In this document: positions 8,808 through 17,144 of the stretch, piece after piece
How the letters are laid out: the number at the start of each line of letters is the position of its first letter
Position numbering within the stretch: position 1 is the stretch's first letter
Assembly (NCBI RefSeq): GCF_001267535.1
Contig: NZ_JRXE01000011.1
Coordinates: 63,520-127,519 of the forward strand
Direction of reading: 5' to 3'
Length of the DNA stretch: 64,000 nucleotides
From: Winslowiella iniecta
GTDB lineage: Bacteria; Pseudomonadota; Gammaproteobacteria; Enterobacterales; Enterobacteriaceae
Program-made: the position numbers and the translations under genes
The notes under the pieces: generated by a model
What the model saw: only the letters and a program-made list of their open reading frames with translations
Databases searched by the model: none
Told to the model about the DNA's origin: nothing

Positions 8808-8817
8808 TGGTATACCA
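8808..8817. promoter_or_regulatory. Candidate GntR/FCD operator
   Basis: TGGTATACCA is a perfect 10-base palindrome four bases upstream of the -35 box of the catabolic operon. It fits the TNGTNNNACNA-like sites bound by FadR/FCD-type GntR regulators, and a regulator of that type is encoded divergently at 9249. Assignment to that regulator is inference. Confidence 0.5.
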
Positions 8818-9248
8818 TCATACGGTGTTCTTTCAGGAAGCTTTCAGATCCCCTGATTTGAGACCGGAAACCCAGTGGAATCAGCAGGTTTATTGACTCA
8901 TTCACTGGCAAATCTGACTGGCCGGGCAACCAGGATATGAATGTGACAGAGGTCAAAAATATTGAACAAAAATTATGCCATGAAAGTTTAATAACCGAGT
9001 TTTTTCAGACAGTTATCGTTATCGCGATTACGACGCTGATGGCATCCGGATAGTGAGTGGCCTGCATAGCATGGAAGTGTGAGCAGACTCCGGTTTCTGA
9101 CTTTGATCGGCGGGGATGCCTGAGAGTATCGCAGGATGGTTTTTTTAGCCGAGATTGCTAAACCGGCGTAAAAGATGCTAATAGTAAAAAGGATGATGGA
9201 ATTTGTATTTCCTCGATCCTGAATTTTTATTTCAACGCAGAGAACAAT

Positions 9249-9926
9249 ATGGTTGCTAGCCACTCACTAAAAATTGAAAACGCCCCGGTGACATTACGCG
9301 AGTTGGCATTGGCAAAAATACGGCAAGCCATCATCTCCGGCTATTTTCAGGCCGGCGATCGCTTAGTGGAACGTAGTCTTTGCGACGAATTAGGCGTCAG
9401 CAGAACAGTAGTACGAGAAGTTATTCGCTATCTTGAAGCGGAAGGATTAATTGAGAATCTGCCGAAGAAAGGCCCGATTGTTGCCATATTGACCTGGCAG
9501 GTTGCAGAACAGATCTATGATATCCGCATGTTACTGGAGCAGGAAGCGGCAAAAGATTGCGCGATTGCAGCCACCAGCAAAGATAAAAAAGCGCTGCAAC
9601 AAAAACTTATGCGCATCGCCAAAGCCTCACGCGATCAAGATGATATAGAACGTGTTGAAGCGTCTCAGGCCTTTTACGAAACGCTTTTTGCTATCGCCAG
9701 GCACACTATTGCCTGGGAAATCGTCCAGCGACTTAACAGCCGCATCAGCCGTTTACGTGCTCTGACGCTGCGCAGCCCCGAACGTCAGGTGGCAGGTTTA
9801 GAGCGCATGACGCGAATCTATGAAGCCATTGAACAAAATAACCCTGAGCATGCCAGAGAAGCGGTTAAACAGCATTTAACCGAAGCAGCCAATCTTGCAA
9901 AATCTATTCTTTCTGAACAGGAGTAA
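9249..9926 (+). CDS. GntR-family (FCD subfamily) transcriptional regulator
   Basis: A 225-residue FadR/VanR-type regulator. Residues about 14-80 form the GntR winged helix-turn-helix (IRQAIISGYFQAGDRLVERSL, then LGVSRTVVREVIRYLEAEGL). Residues 95-220 form the all-helical FCD ligand domain, with IYDIRMLLEQEAA at its start and a late H-x-x-x-A helix near the end. Family members bind small carboxylates or similar effectors, often with a metal. It is divergent from the monooxygenase operon and is the obvious controller, acting through the nearby TGGTATACCA palindrome. The DUF1330 gene follows two bases after its stop, so they form a two-gene unit. Confidence 0.85.
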   Translation: MVASHSLKIENAPVTLRELALAKIRQAIISGYFQAGDRLVERSLCDELGVSRTVVREVIRYLEAEGLIENLPKKGPIVAILTWQVAEQIYDIRMLLEQEAAKDCAIAATSKDKKALQQKLMRIAKASRDQDDIERVEASQAFYETLFAIARHTIAWEIVQRLNSRISRLRALTLRSPERQVAGLERMTRIYEAIEQNNPEHAREAVKQHLTEAANLAKSILSEQE

Positions 9927-9928
9927 TT

Positions 9929-10219
9929 ATGTCAGCTTACTGGATTGCACACGTCACGGTGAAGGACGCCGAACAATATAAGAATTATATGACGCTCGCG
10001 CCACTGGCATTTAAAAAGTTCAATGCCAGATTTTTAGCGCGCGGTGAAAAAGCCGTATCACTTGAAGGTGATGCGTATATCAAACATGTGGTTATTGAAT
10101 TCAGCGATTATGCTACAGCAGTAAATTGTTATCACTCCGACGAGTATCAAACAGCAAAAAAACAGCGAGAACATGTTGCCGATGCCATGATCACTATCAT
10201 TGACGGAGTGACTACCTGA
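9929..10219 (+). CDS. DUF1330 domain protein
   Basis: A 96-residue ferredoxin-like alpha/beta protein of the DUF1330 family: the N-terminal strand AYWIAHVTVKD, then a Y..Y helix, a central GEKAVSLEG turn, the strand HVVIEF and the C-terminal YHSDEYQTAKKQR helix typical of dimeric barrel proteins. AGGAG precedes the ATG, which lies two bases after the GntR stop, so they are cotranscribed. Related dimeric alpha/beta barrels act as small monooxygenases, isomerases or ligand binders; the function of this group is not known. Pairing with the regulator suggests a role tied to the same substrate. Confidence 0.75.
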   Translation: MSAYWIAHVTVKDAEQYKNYMTLAPLAFKKFNARFLARGEKAVSLEGDAYIKHVVIEFSDYATAVNCYHSDEYQTAKKQREHVADAMITIIDGVTT

Positions 10220-10302
10220 CTGATTAAACATCCACCTGAATCGGGTAAATGCGAAAGAAGTTGCAGAACAGAGGCAATGACGCAGTGGCCTGCTGCAAAT
10301 TT

Positions 10303-11559
10303 TTACGCAAAACGCTCCAGGGCGAAAGGGGTAATATCCACCGGCGGCGTTTTATTATCAACCAGCGCAGTAATACATTCGGCGGTAATCGCGGATGTCA
10401 TTAATCCGTTATGCCCGTGACCGTAAGCATAATACAGGCCCGGCTGATCTTTTACTGCGCCTATAGCCGGTAAACCATCAGGCATGGTGGGACGAATACC
10501 CATCCACGGCTCGGCATGTTCCGCCCTGAGTGCGGGAAGATAACGTTTGGCCAAATCGCGAAGCATAAAAGCGCGTGACATACTGGGCGTGCGGTTCGGC
10601 TGGCAAAATTCTGCGGTGCCGGCCAGCCTGAGGCCGTGCTCCATTGGCGTGGCAGCAAAGTAGGGTTCACCAAAGACTACCGGTCGAGTGAGGGAAATCC
10701 CGGCGTTCGCCAACATCAAATGATATCCGCGCTCACTGGCAACTAAGGCTTTATAACCGAATTTTTTTAACAAGGAGGCTGAGTAGAAACCCGCGCAAAA
10801 AATCACTTTGCTGGCATTAAGCGACGAGTTAGTCGTGGTTATTCTCCAGCCTCCATTATCCGTTTGATTGACGTCCAGCACCTTTTCCTCAACAAATGTG
10901 ACGCCCTGTTGTGTCAACCAGGCAAAATAACGCAGACCCAATCCTTGCGGGTTATTACACCTGCCAGAGTTTTTAAAAAACAGAGAACCGACGATATTCT
11001 CCGTGATACCAGGTTCCAGCTCCCGGGTCTGACTGCGGTTAAACACCTCGACATCGATTCCCTGCGCTTGCCACTGGGGAATATTTTTTTTCTTCGCCTC
11101 CAAAGATTCACGGGTCAGAAAACAGACCAGGCCGCCTTCGGTTGAAAGGTAATCTTGCGCACCAGCCTGACTTGCCAGCGAGTGAAGGGAAGACTGCGAA
11201 CGGGTGATCAAACTCGAAAAGGCATTAACGATATCCTGAAAACGTTGCTTATTCAGAGTCGCGGCAGCTTTAATCGTCCAGGGAATCATCTTAGGCAGAT
11301 ATCCAGGCGCAATAAGCAGCGGCCCCTCTTTGGAAAACAGCAGTTTAGGAAGTTTAAGAATAATATCGGACGTGGCGGGCGGGAAGATATTGGCCTGCGA
11401 AAGAAAACCGGCATTACCGGCAGAGCACCCCTGCATCGGCTTATCGCCATCCACAAGCGTCACCTTATGCCCTTTTAAATGGAGTTGCAGTGCGGTCGAC
11501 AAACCGATGATGCCGGCACCGATAACCACGACTTCTGAAATAACCTCAATATCGCTCAT
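10303..11559 (-). CDS. FAD-dependent D-amino-acid dehydrogenase/oxidoreductase (DadA-like)
   Basis: A 418-residue DAO-family flavoprotein. The FAD-binding GAGIIG dinucleotide motif lies at residues 13-18, a GCSAGNAGF loop follows near 44-52, and YAYGHGHNGLM near the C-terminus matches the flavin-contacting motif of DadA-type enzymes. These oxidise D-amino acids or related amines to imino acids, which hydrolyse to keto acids. The gene is preceded by two 20-base imperfect inverted repeats and by a LysR gene on the same strand. RidA, which removes reactive imines, is encoded nearby on the other strand and is a sensible partner. The exact amino acid cannot be inferred. Confidence 0.8.
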   Translation of the reverse strand: MSDIEVISEVVVIGAGIIGLSTALQLHLKGHKVTLVDGDKPMQGCSAGNAGFLSQANIFPPATSDIILKLPKLLFSKEGPLLIAPGYLPKMIPWTIKAAATLNKQRFQDIVNAFSSLITRSQSSLHSLASQAGAQDYLSTEGGLVCFLTRESLEAKKKNIPQWQAQGIDVEVFNRSQTRELEPGITENIVGSLFFKNSGRCNNPQGLGLRYFAWLTQQGVTFVEEKVLDVNQTDNGGWRITTTNSSLNASKVIFCAGFYSASLLKKFGYKALVASERGYHLMLANAGISLTRPVVFGEPYFAATPMEHGLRLAGTAEFCQPNRTPSMSRAFMLRDLAKRYLPALRAEHAEPWMGIRPTMPDGLPAIGAVKDQPGLYYAYGHGHNGLMTSAITAECITALVDNKTPPVDITPFALERFA

Positions 11560-11577
11560 CCGTAATCCCGCCTTTGG

Positions 11578-11678
11578 GTATCATTAAGTATTGATACGTT
11601 ACACAGGCCTGGACGGTCATTAAAGAGATATAAATGCGCGTAAAATCATTCCAAAATAGTATCATTCAGCATTAATAC
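11578..11678. promoter_or_regulatory. Pair of similar 20-bp imperfect inverted repeats upstream of dadA-like gene
   Basis: GTATCATTAAGTATTGATAC (11578-11597) and GTATCATTCAGCATTAATAC (11659-11678) lie 81 bases apart, roughly eight helical turns, upstream of the flavoprotein gene. Their size and dyad symmetry suit LysR-type binding sites. ATTCCAAAAT at 11648-11657 also occurs inverted at 12709-12718, in the LysR/RidA intergenic region. Probable regulator: the LysR protein at 11706-12623. Confidence 0.45.
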
Positions 11679-11705
11679 GGCAGCAGAATGCGCGAATACC
11701 GGTGA

Positions 11706-12623
11706 TTAATCTGTCAGGGTATGCTGGTGCGTTGCTGCGCAAAAATAATCGCTATGACTCTTTTTTATCGTGGCGATCACCGCACGATGAAACGGGGATA
11801 TTTCATCTATTTTTACCAATACCACATAGTTAAGTTTGACCGGCGCGCTATCTATATAGCACGGTTTAAGCTCACCCCGCCGGAGGGACGCTTGCGCTAA
11901 AACCGTTGGAACAGATGCCACTCCTGTTCCCTGGTTTGCCATCGTGATAAGCGATGACCAACTATTGCACTGGATTGCATCACGGATTTTGATCGATCTT
12001 GCCGATAACCAGGCACCAATCACGCTGCCGGCGCAACCCGCCAGGGGTTGCAGCAGCAGCGTGTTCTGTTCCAGATTCCTGAGGGAGGTACTCTCAGCGA
12101 GCGCACGCTCCGGCTTGCAATACCATCCGATCTCGACCTCGCCTGCCGGTATTCTGACCATGTCCTGGCTACGGATCGCCTCATTGACAACAACAATATC
12201 CAGCTTACCTGAACGAATCTGAGAGTAGAGTTCGGCAGATGTGCCTGATTCAATTTCAAGCTGCATATCCGGATACTTTTTTTTAAGTTGTCTGACACAG
12301 TGAGGTAACCAGGACAGACTTGCCAGTTGATTGACCCCCAGCCGCAGCAGCGGAGCCACTAAACTTTTGTCGACGAAACGCTCGGCCAGACGATTCCGCT
12401 CACGCAGAATCTCACGAGCAATGTGTAAAACTTCAACACCCGTCATGGTGATTTGCGAAGAACGCTTTTCACGGTCAAACAGCGGTAGATCAAATCCGGC
12501 TTCAAGCTCGCGAATCAGCCGGGAGATGGCCGATTGCGAAGTGTTTAGCGCCCGGGCCGCACCTTTAAACGACCCCATATCCACTACGGCAACAAAGGCT
12601 TCCAGTTCACGGAATGTGGTCAT
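11706..12623 (-). CDS. LysR-family transcriptional regulator
   Basis: A 305-residue LysR protein of normal length. The N-terminal winged helix-turn-helix (residues 3-62) reads FVAVVDMGSFKGAARALN followed by SQSAISRLIRELEAGF; residues about 90-300 form the effector-binding domain. It lies upstream of, and on the same strand as, the DadA-like gene, and divergent from ridA, so it may control both. The shared ATTCCAAAAT motif in both upstream regions supports this. The effector is unknown; an amino acid or its imine/keto product would suit the neighbours. Confidence 0.85.
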   Translation of the reverse strand: MTTFRELEAFVAVVDMGSFKGAARALNTSQSAISRLIRELEAGFDLPLFDREKRSSQITMTGVEVLHIAREILRERNRLAERFVDKSLVAPLLRLGVNQLASLSWLPHCVRQLKKKYPDMQLEIESGTSAELYSQIRSGKLDIVVVNEAIRSQDMVRIPAGEVEIGWYCKPERALAESTSLRNLEQNTLLLQPLAGCAGSVIGAWLSARSIKIRDAIQCNSWSSLITMANQGTGVASVPTVLAQASLRRGELKPCYIDSAPVKLNYVVLVKIDEISPFHRAVIATIKKSHSDYFCAATHQHTLTD

Positions 12624-12848
12624 CGGGTCTCTCTCTTATTCTCGCGAAAACCCTAACCATACCAATTATTACTTAAAACAGAAATCTAATAAGTGGTGAA
12701 AGCATCTCATTTTGGAATACTAATATGGCCGAAAATCTCCCTTTACGGAATACCATTATGTTGCGAAAAATAGCGGTTGACCGGCCAGCCTGCTGCAATT
12801 GACAGCAGGCTGCTTACAGAGTGCAAAATAACGAAAGGATAAATTAAA

Positions 12849-13226
12849 ATGACCTTGCCTGTACGCTACCCTTCCCCTCTGACTGCGCCACTGTCGAAAT
12901 CCGTCCGCGCCGGTGGTTTTGTCTTTCTGTCGGGCCAGACACCGAAAAATAGCGATCTGAGCCCACTGCGTGGTGATATTCAGCAGCAAACTAAAAATGT
13001 GCTTGATGCGATCGAAGCGAGTCTGGCTGAACATGGCCTGACGCTGGCGCACGTGGTGCGTGCCACCTGCTGGCTGTCTGATATCTCATTAATGAAACCC
13101 TTTAATGAAGTGTATGCCAGTTACTTTAAAGACGCACTGCCGGTCCGCAGCACCGTTGAAGCTAAACTTTCGCAAGATGTTGATGTGGAGATTGAAATCA
13201 CTGCATGGTCCGCGGATTTACTGTGA
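12849..13226 (+). CDS. RidA (YjgF/YER057c/UK114) family enamine/imine deaminase
   Basis: A 125-residue RidA-family protein. The conserved arginine that anchors the substrate carboxylate is in LPVRSTVEAKL near residue 100, and the AGGFVFLSGQTP strand near residue 20 is characteristic. RidA trimers hydrolyse reactive 2-aminoacrylate-type enamines and imines; RutC in the pyrimidine pathway is in the same family. AAGGA precedes the ATG. It stands divergent from LysR and near the DadA-like oxidase, whose imine products it could clear, and is followed by the RraA-like gene in the same direction. Confidence 0.85.
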   Translation: MTLPVRYPSPLTAPLSKSVRAGGFVFLSGQTPKNSDLSPLRGDIQQQTKNVLDAIEASLAEHGLTLAHVVRATCWLSDISLMKPFNEVYASYFKDALPVRSTVEAKLSQDVDVEIEITAWSADLL

Positions 13227-13340
13227 CGCAGATGTAAAGCGGCAAGGGCTTCGCCGCTTTACTTCATCATCCTTTCAACCTGGCTATCGACGCAGATCGA
13301 TAATTCACGCCGTCATCAACAGAATGATGCAGGACAGCAT

Positions 13341-14012
13341 ATGACCTATCAATCTATGGCAGAATTCCCACGCGTCAGCGACGAACAAATCGCACGTGCG
13401 CGAAAATATCAGGTGGCAATTCTCAGTGATGTCGCCGGGCGTCGCGGAACGATGAACTCCCGCATTCAGGCGCTGCATTCGGAAATGAGCATTTGCGGTC
13501 CGGCGTTTACCGTTGAAGTTCGGCCCGGCGACAACTTAATGTTTCATGTCGCATTAGCTATCGCTAAACCCGGCGATATTATTGTGGTGGATGGCAAAGC
13601 CGATGCCACCTGTGCCTTATTTGGTGATTTGATGGTGACTCAGGCTGAGGCGGCAAAGCTCGGTGGGTTTGTGGTTGATGCTGCATCACGGGATACCGCG
13701 TCACTGGCATCGGGCAATTTTCCGGTGTTTGCCGCAGGCACCAATCCTTGTGGGCCAACCAAAGGCCTGGCGGGCAGACTGAGTATTCCGGTCTCGGTTG
13801 GCGGCATTGCGGTTAACCCCGGCGATCTGGTGGTTGGCGATATTGACGGGGTGGTGGTCATTCCGCTGGCGGAAGTCGAAAACGTTCTCGCCGCGGCTCA
13901 GCAAAAAGTCGAGGCTGAAGAGCAACGTATTCGCGAAATCGAAGCAGGCTTACTGATTTCGCCGTGGTTAAACGATGCGCTGCGGCAGGCGGGTATGCCA
14001 GCTCTTGATTAA
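13341..14012 (+). CDS. RraA-like / HMG-CHA aldolase family protein
   Basis: A 223-residue member of the RraA family, which includes 4-hydroxy-4-methyl-2-oxoglutarate/4-carboxy-4-hydroxy-2-oxoadipate aldolases and the RNase E inhibitor RraA. The core reads ISDVAGRRG near residues 28-36, then PGDIIVVDGKAD near 74-85, LFGDLMVTQA, and a C-terminal VNPGDLVVGDIDGVVVIP strand. It is longer than RraA (161 residues), with a C-terminal helix as in the aldolases, which split keto acids to pyruvate using a divalent metal. AGGA precedes the ATG. It follows ridA by 114 bases and is closed by two terminators, so a ridA-aldolase unit is likely. Confidence 0.75.
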   Translation: MTYQSMAEFPRVSDEQIARARKYQVAILSDVAGRRGTMNSRIQALHSEMSICGPAFTVEVRPGDNLMFHVALAIAKPGDIIVVDGKADATCALFGDLMVTQAEAAKLGGFVVDAASRDTASLASGNFPVFAAGTNPCGPTKGLAGRLSIPVSVGGIAVNPGDLVVGDIDGVVVIPLAEVENVLAAAQQKVEAEEQRIREIEAGLLISPWLNDALRQAGMPALD

Positions 14013-14098
14013 TCTGCAACAGCCATAATCGCGTTTAATTTTTTCGACGACGTTGTAATTTATTTAAGTCAGCTGAGCAATTAGTGTTAATACACAAT

Positions 14099-14127
14099 AA
14101 GCTCTGTCCGGTGGACAGAGCTTATTT
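14099..14127 (+). terminator. Terminator after the RraA-like gene
   Basis: A perfect 11-base stem AAGCTCTGTCC / GGACAGAGCTT with a GGT loop (14099-14123), followed by ATTT. It lies 87 bases after the stop codon. Confidence 0.65.
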
Positions 14128-14176
14128 GCAGGCTGAATTAATCAAAAGCATCCCGTGATGGCCATGAAAACAAAAA

Positions 14177-14212
14177 CGCCGCTCTCCGTTGGCAAGAGAG
14201 TGGCGCTTTTTT
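14177..14212. terminator. Bidirectional rho-independent terminator
   Basis: Stem CGCCGCTCTC / GAGAGTGGCG (10 pairs, one G-U) with a T tract (CTTTTTT) on the right and an A tract (CAAAAA) on the left. It can stop transcripts from both sides, between the RraA-like gene (plus) and the D-threonine-aldolase-like gene (minus). Confidence 0.8.
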
Positions 14213-14235
14213 ATACGGAAATAATAAATCAGTCG

Positions 14236-15327
14236 CTATCGTTCACAGCCTAACTGGTCACGATAACTCCACTCGCCATCTTTACCCAACACCAACGCAC
14301 GTCGGTAGAGATAGGTGGTGGTACAAGCATGACGAGGCACTAATGCCAGCTGGTCGCCAGGCTTCACATCGGCATCAATGATCACTGAGTGCTCTTCTTT
14401 CACATCCAGAATCAGATCTGCTCCGGTAAATCTCTTCGTCATTGGAATGTCAGGCGCGATAGCTTTGGAGCCGGCATCGAGGGTAACGGTGCCGGCACGG
14501 GTTGAAAGCGCGGTTGACAGCACGTAAGCGCCAACCTGCCATTCCTGATCCTTAAGGTCAGTATGATGCTGGCAGCTGGAGAATGTCCAGCTGCCGGGCG
14601 ACACTCGCGCTTGGGTGTGCCGCGCCCAGAAGGGATAGGTGTAGCTTCCGCCGCCAATCACATCCAGACTCATTCCATGCTGACTGGCACGGGCAAACAG
14701 CGCATCCACCTCACGCTTCAGATTTAAGAACTGCTGCTCGCGGGTAGCAACATCCAGATCCTTCAGATGACCATCATAAATATGCCAGCCGGCAAATTTA
14801 CCCTGTGCCTGCACACGTTCTGCCAGTTCAAGCGCGACATCCGTAATCGGCATTCCGGTTCTGCCGAGGCCAGGATCAAGGTCAACACGCAGAGTAATCG
14901 TCAGCCCGGGCTGCTCACTGAGCAACTTCAGCCAGATTTCCAGACTTTTATCACTGTCAACTAATCCGGTTACTTGCGCCTTTGGATAAGCAATTGCAGC
15001 CTTGATGACACGTGAAATGGCTGCGGTGTTGGTGGTTGGATAAGCCCAGATCACCTCCGGTGCACCGCTTTCCAGGACCATTTCAACTTCACGCGGAGTC
15101 GCTGCTTTAAACGCAGTCACGCCCTTCGCAACTAAAAACTGCGTGATCCAGGGTGAACGGTGGGTTTTAACATGTGGCACCAGGCGGTGAATACCGCCTG
15201 CCAGTGCAGCGGTTTTAACCAGGTTATGTTCAACTGCATTTTCAATAATCACAAAACATGGCGTTTCAACGTCAAAATCAGGCGCAGGAAGTTTAATACC
15301 CAGCGTTTTATCATGCAGATATTTCAT
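14236..15327 (-). CDS. DSD1-family PLP enzyme (D-threonine aldolase / D-serine dehydratase-like)
   Basis: A 363-residue fold-type III PLP enzyme. The PLP lysine is in PHVKTHRSP near residue 54, on an alanine-racemase-like barrel. The C-terminal domain has the PRHACTTTYLYRR motif near 330-342, whose His and Cys bind zinc in eukaryotic-type D-serine dehydratase and D-threonine aldolase. It therefore probably cleaves or deaminates a D-hydroxy amino acid. It shares the minus strand with the symporter gene 76 bases upstream and ends at the bidirectional terminator. Together with the DadA-like oxidase and RidA it points to D-amino-acid use. Which of the two reactions it performs is not decided. Confidence 0.8.
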   Translation of the reverse strand: MKYLHDKTLGIKLPAPDFDVETPCFVIIENAVEHNLVKTAALAGGIHRLVPHVKTHRSPWITQFLVAKGVTAFKAATPREVEMVLESGAPEVIWAYPTTNTAAISRVIKAAIAYPKAQVTGLVDSDKSLEIWLKLLSEQPGLTITLRVDLDPGLGRTGMPITDVALELAERVQAQGKFAGWHIYDGHLKDLDVATREQQFLNLKREVDALFARASQHGMSLDVIGGGSYTYPFWARHTQARVSPGSWTFSSCQHHTDLKDQEWQVGAYVLSTALSTRAGTVTLDAGSKAIAPDIPMTKRFTGADLILDVKEEHSVIIDADVKPGDQLALVPRHACTTTYLYRRALVLGKDGEWSYRDQLGCER

Positions 15328-15403
15328 AACGGATTTCTCTGAGATTTAAGTTTTAACGGATAAAAGTCACCAGCCTGTCGCGTTGCACAGGCTGGCATTA
15401 AAT

Positions 15404-16666
15404 TCAGGCGAGTTCGGTGAGGTTTTCCGTTCTGCGGCTTTTCTGCTCCCACTTGGCGATAACAAGCGGGGCCAGTGCATTGCCAAAAACATTCATTGTG
15501 GAGTTGCACATATCAATAATTCGGTAGATGCCGGCAATAAAGGCGATGCCTTCCAGCGGCAGCCCGGCACTGGACAATGTTGCAGAGAGAATAACAAACA
15601 TAAACCCCGGGACACCGGCAGCGCCTTTGGTGGTCACCACCATGGTGACCACCAGCATCACCTGCTCCGAAATAGATAAATCAATACCGTAGAGCTGAGT
15701 AATAAACAGGGTCGCAATACCTAAAAAGATGGAAGTGCCGTCAAGATTAAATGAGTAACCAATTGGAACGACAAAACCAGCGATCGATTTTGGTGCACCC
15801 AATTCTTCAACTTTCTGGATTATACGGGGGATCACCGCAGCAGATGCCGCGCTGGAATAGGTCAGAATAAGTTCATCTTTTATATACTTCGCCAGACTGA
15901 AGATATTAATACCAAAAAAGCGGGCAATGGTACCCAGTACGACGATGGCAAAGAAAAGAATCGCGCCGTAACCGACCAACACTAATTTTGCCAGCGGCAG
16001 CAGCGAAGAGAAGCCAAATGTTGAGATTGTCACCGCGATCATCGCACAGACTCCGATTGGAGAGTACGCCATAATGAAGTTGGTTAATTTAAACATGGCA
16101 TCGACGATACCGGAAATTAAGTCAATGACCGGTTGTTTTTTTCGCTCGTCCATCACGTTAAGTGCCATACCAAACAGCACAGCAAAAAACAGTACCGATA
16201 ATATTTTACCCTGAGCCATCGCCTCAATAATATTTTCAGGAATAATATTGGTGATAATACTGGCCAGCCCATGACTCTCTACCGCTGAGGTCTGAAGATG
16301 CACGGCTCCCGCACGTAATAACGTTAAATCCGCCCCCGCACCAGGTTTAAAGATATTGCCCACCAGCAGGCCAAAAATAATCGCTGTCGTGGTGATACAG
16401 AAGAAATAGATCATCGTTTTCAGACCTACTCGTCCTACCGACTTTTTGTTACCCTGCCCGGCAATGCCGAGAACCATGCAACAAAAAACCACCGGAATAA
16501 CGATCATTTTCATCATTTTAAGGAATATATCACCGGCTGGCTGAAGAATATTTTTAATGATGCCGTCACGATGCTCGGGGTAATGATAGAGATAGGCACC
16601 AATCAGAATACCCAGTGCAAATCCTATCAGAATTTGCCAGACCAATGTCACTTTCATCTTTTTCAT
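15404..16666 (-). CDS. Dicarboxylate/amino acid:cation symporter (GltP/DctA family)
   Basis: A 420-residue DAACS-family carrier with eight membrane helices and the two hairpins of this fold. The serine-rich hairpin SSAASAAVIPRI lies near residues 266-277 and the NLDGTS substrate/cation motif near residue 300. The start is ATG 16666 (AGG eight bases upstream); a frame extension to TTG at 16681 is less likely. Family members import glutamate, aspartate, C4-dicarboxylates or neutral amino acids with H+ or Na+. It precedes the DSD1-like gene in the same direction, so its substrate may be a D-amino acid or hydroxy amino acid. This is inference from position. Confidence 0.85.
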   Translation of the reverse strand: MKKMKVTLVWQILIGFALGILIGAYLYHYPEHRDGIIKNILQPAGDIFLKMMKMIVIPVVFCCMVLGIAGQGNKKSVGRVGLKTMIYFFCITTTAIIFGLLVGNIFKPGAGADLTLLRAGAVHLQTSAVESHGLASIITNIIPENIIEAMAQGKILSVLFFAVLFGMALNVMDERKKQPVIDLISGIVDAMFKLTNFIMAYSPIGVCAMIAVTISTFGFSSLLPLAKLVLVGYGAILFFAIVVLGTIARFFGINIFSLAKYIKDELILTYSSAASAAVIPRIIQKVEELGAPKSIAGFVVPIGYSFNLDGTSIFLGIATLFITQLYGIDLSISEQVMLVVTMVVTTKGAAGVPGFMFVILSATLSSAGLPLEGIAFIAGIYRIIDMCNSTMNVFGNALAPLVIAKWEQKSRRTENLTELA

Positions 16667-17144
16667 GTAAAACCTCAGCAAAAATCAAATGGTATGCTTC
16701 TTGTGTTTATTTACAGGCCAGCGCGGTGGTTTCTTCACTCCTTTTCGGGGGCAAAAAACTGACACTGCGGTTAAAAATGAAAGGTCGCAGCACAGTATTT
16801 TTCAAAAGGTCCGGGATATTCATTTCCTTCAACACCAAGTTACCCAGTCCACAGGGGGTGATAAAAGTGATTTAAACTGCAAAAAAAGTATTCCTAAATG
16901 GTATATTACAAAATATCTATATTTATCATAAAGATACTTAAAAAGCATGAACGGCAAGAGTGGGATTCAGGTCACAAAGACGCAGCATTTTTTGACATAA
17001 AATTTAACCAGCTTTAAATATTATGTTTTTAAACAAGAGGTTAAATTATGTCTGTCAGGAGATTGCAGAAGTTAGCTATGGATCACATTCGTGGCTGCTT
17101 TTAGCCTGCCTCAGGGTCATCAGGCTTAGGCCTTGCGGGAGGAG
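16667..17144. other. Intergenic region with AT-rich segment
   Basis: 478 bases containing the promoter region of the symporter gene and, near 16870-17035, an AT-rich stretch. An 18-codon frame at 17048-17104 has AAGAGG before its ATG, but nothing else supports it. No RNA gene was recognised. Confidence 0.5.

Larger units (their letters stand above)
8724..9248. other. Divergent regulatory region of the catabolic operon
   Basis: 525 bases between the DUF1185 gene (minus) and the GntR gene (plus). The left end holds the TTGACA/TTATAT promoter and the TGGTATACCA palindrome. The remaining 430 bases are fairly AT-rich near 8950-8995 and 9170-9230. I found no convincing gene or RNA in them; short minus-strand frames there show no protein-family features. 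Confidence 0.6.

Noticed and set aside
8988..9263. 91-codon minus-strand frame in the GntR promoter region
   Set aside because: Runs over the GntR start, mixed composition, no domain; a regulatory region is more likely.
17048..17104. 18-codon frame with AAGAGG upstream, as a possible leader peptide
   Set aside because: The downstream gene is on the opposite strand, so an attenuation leader makes no sense here.
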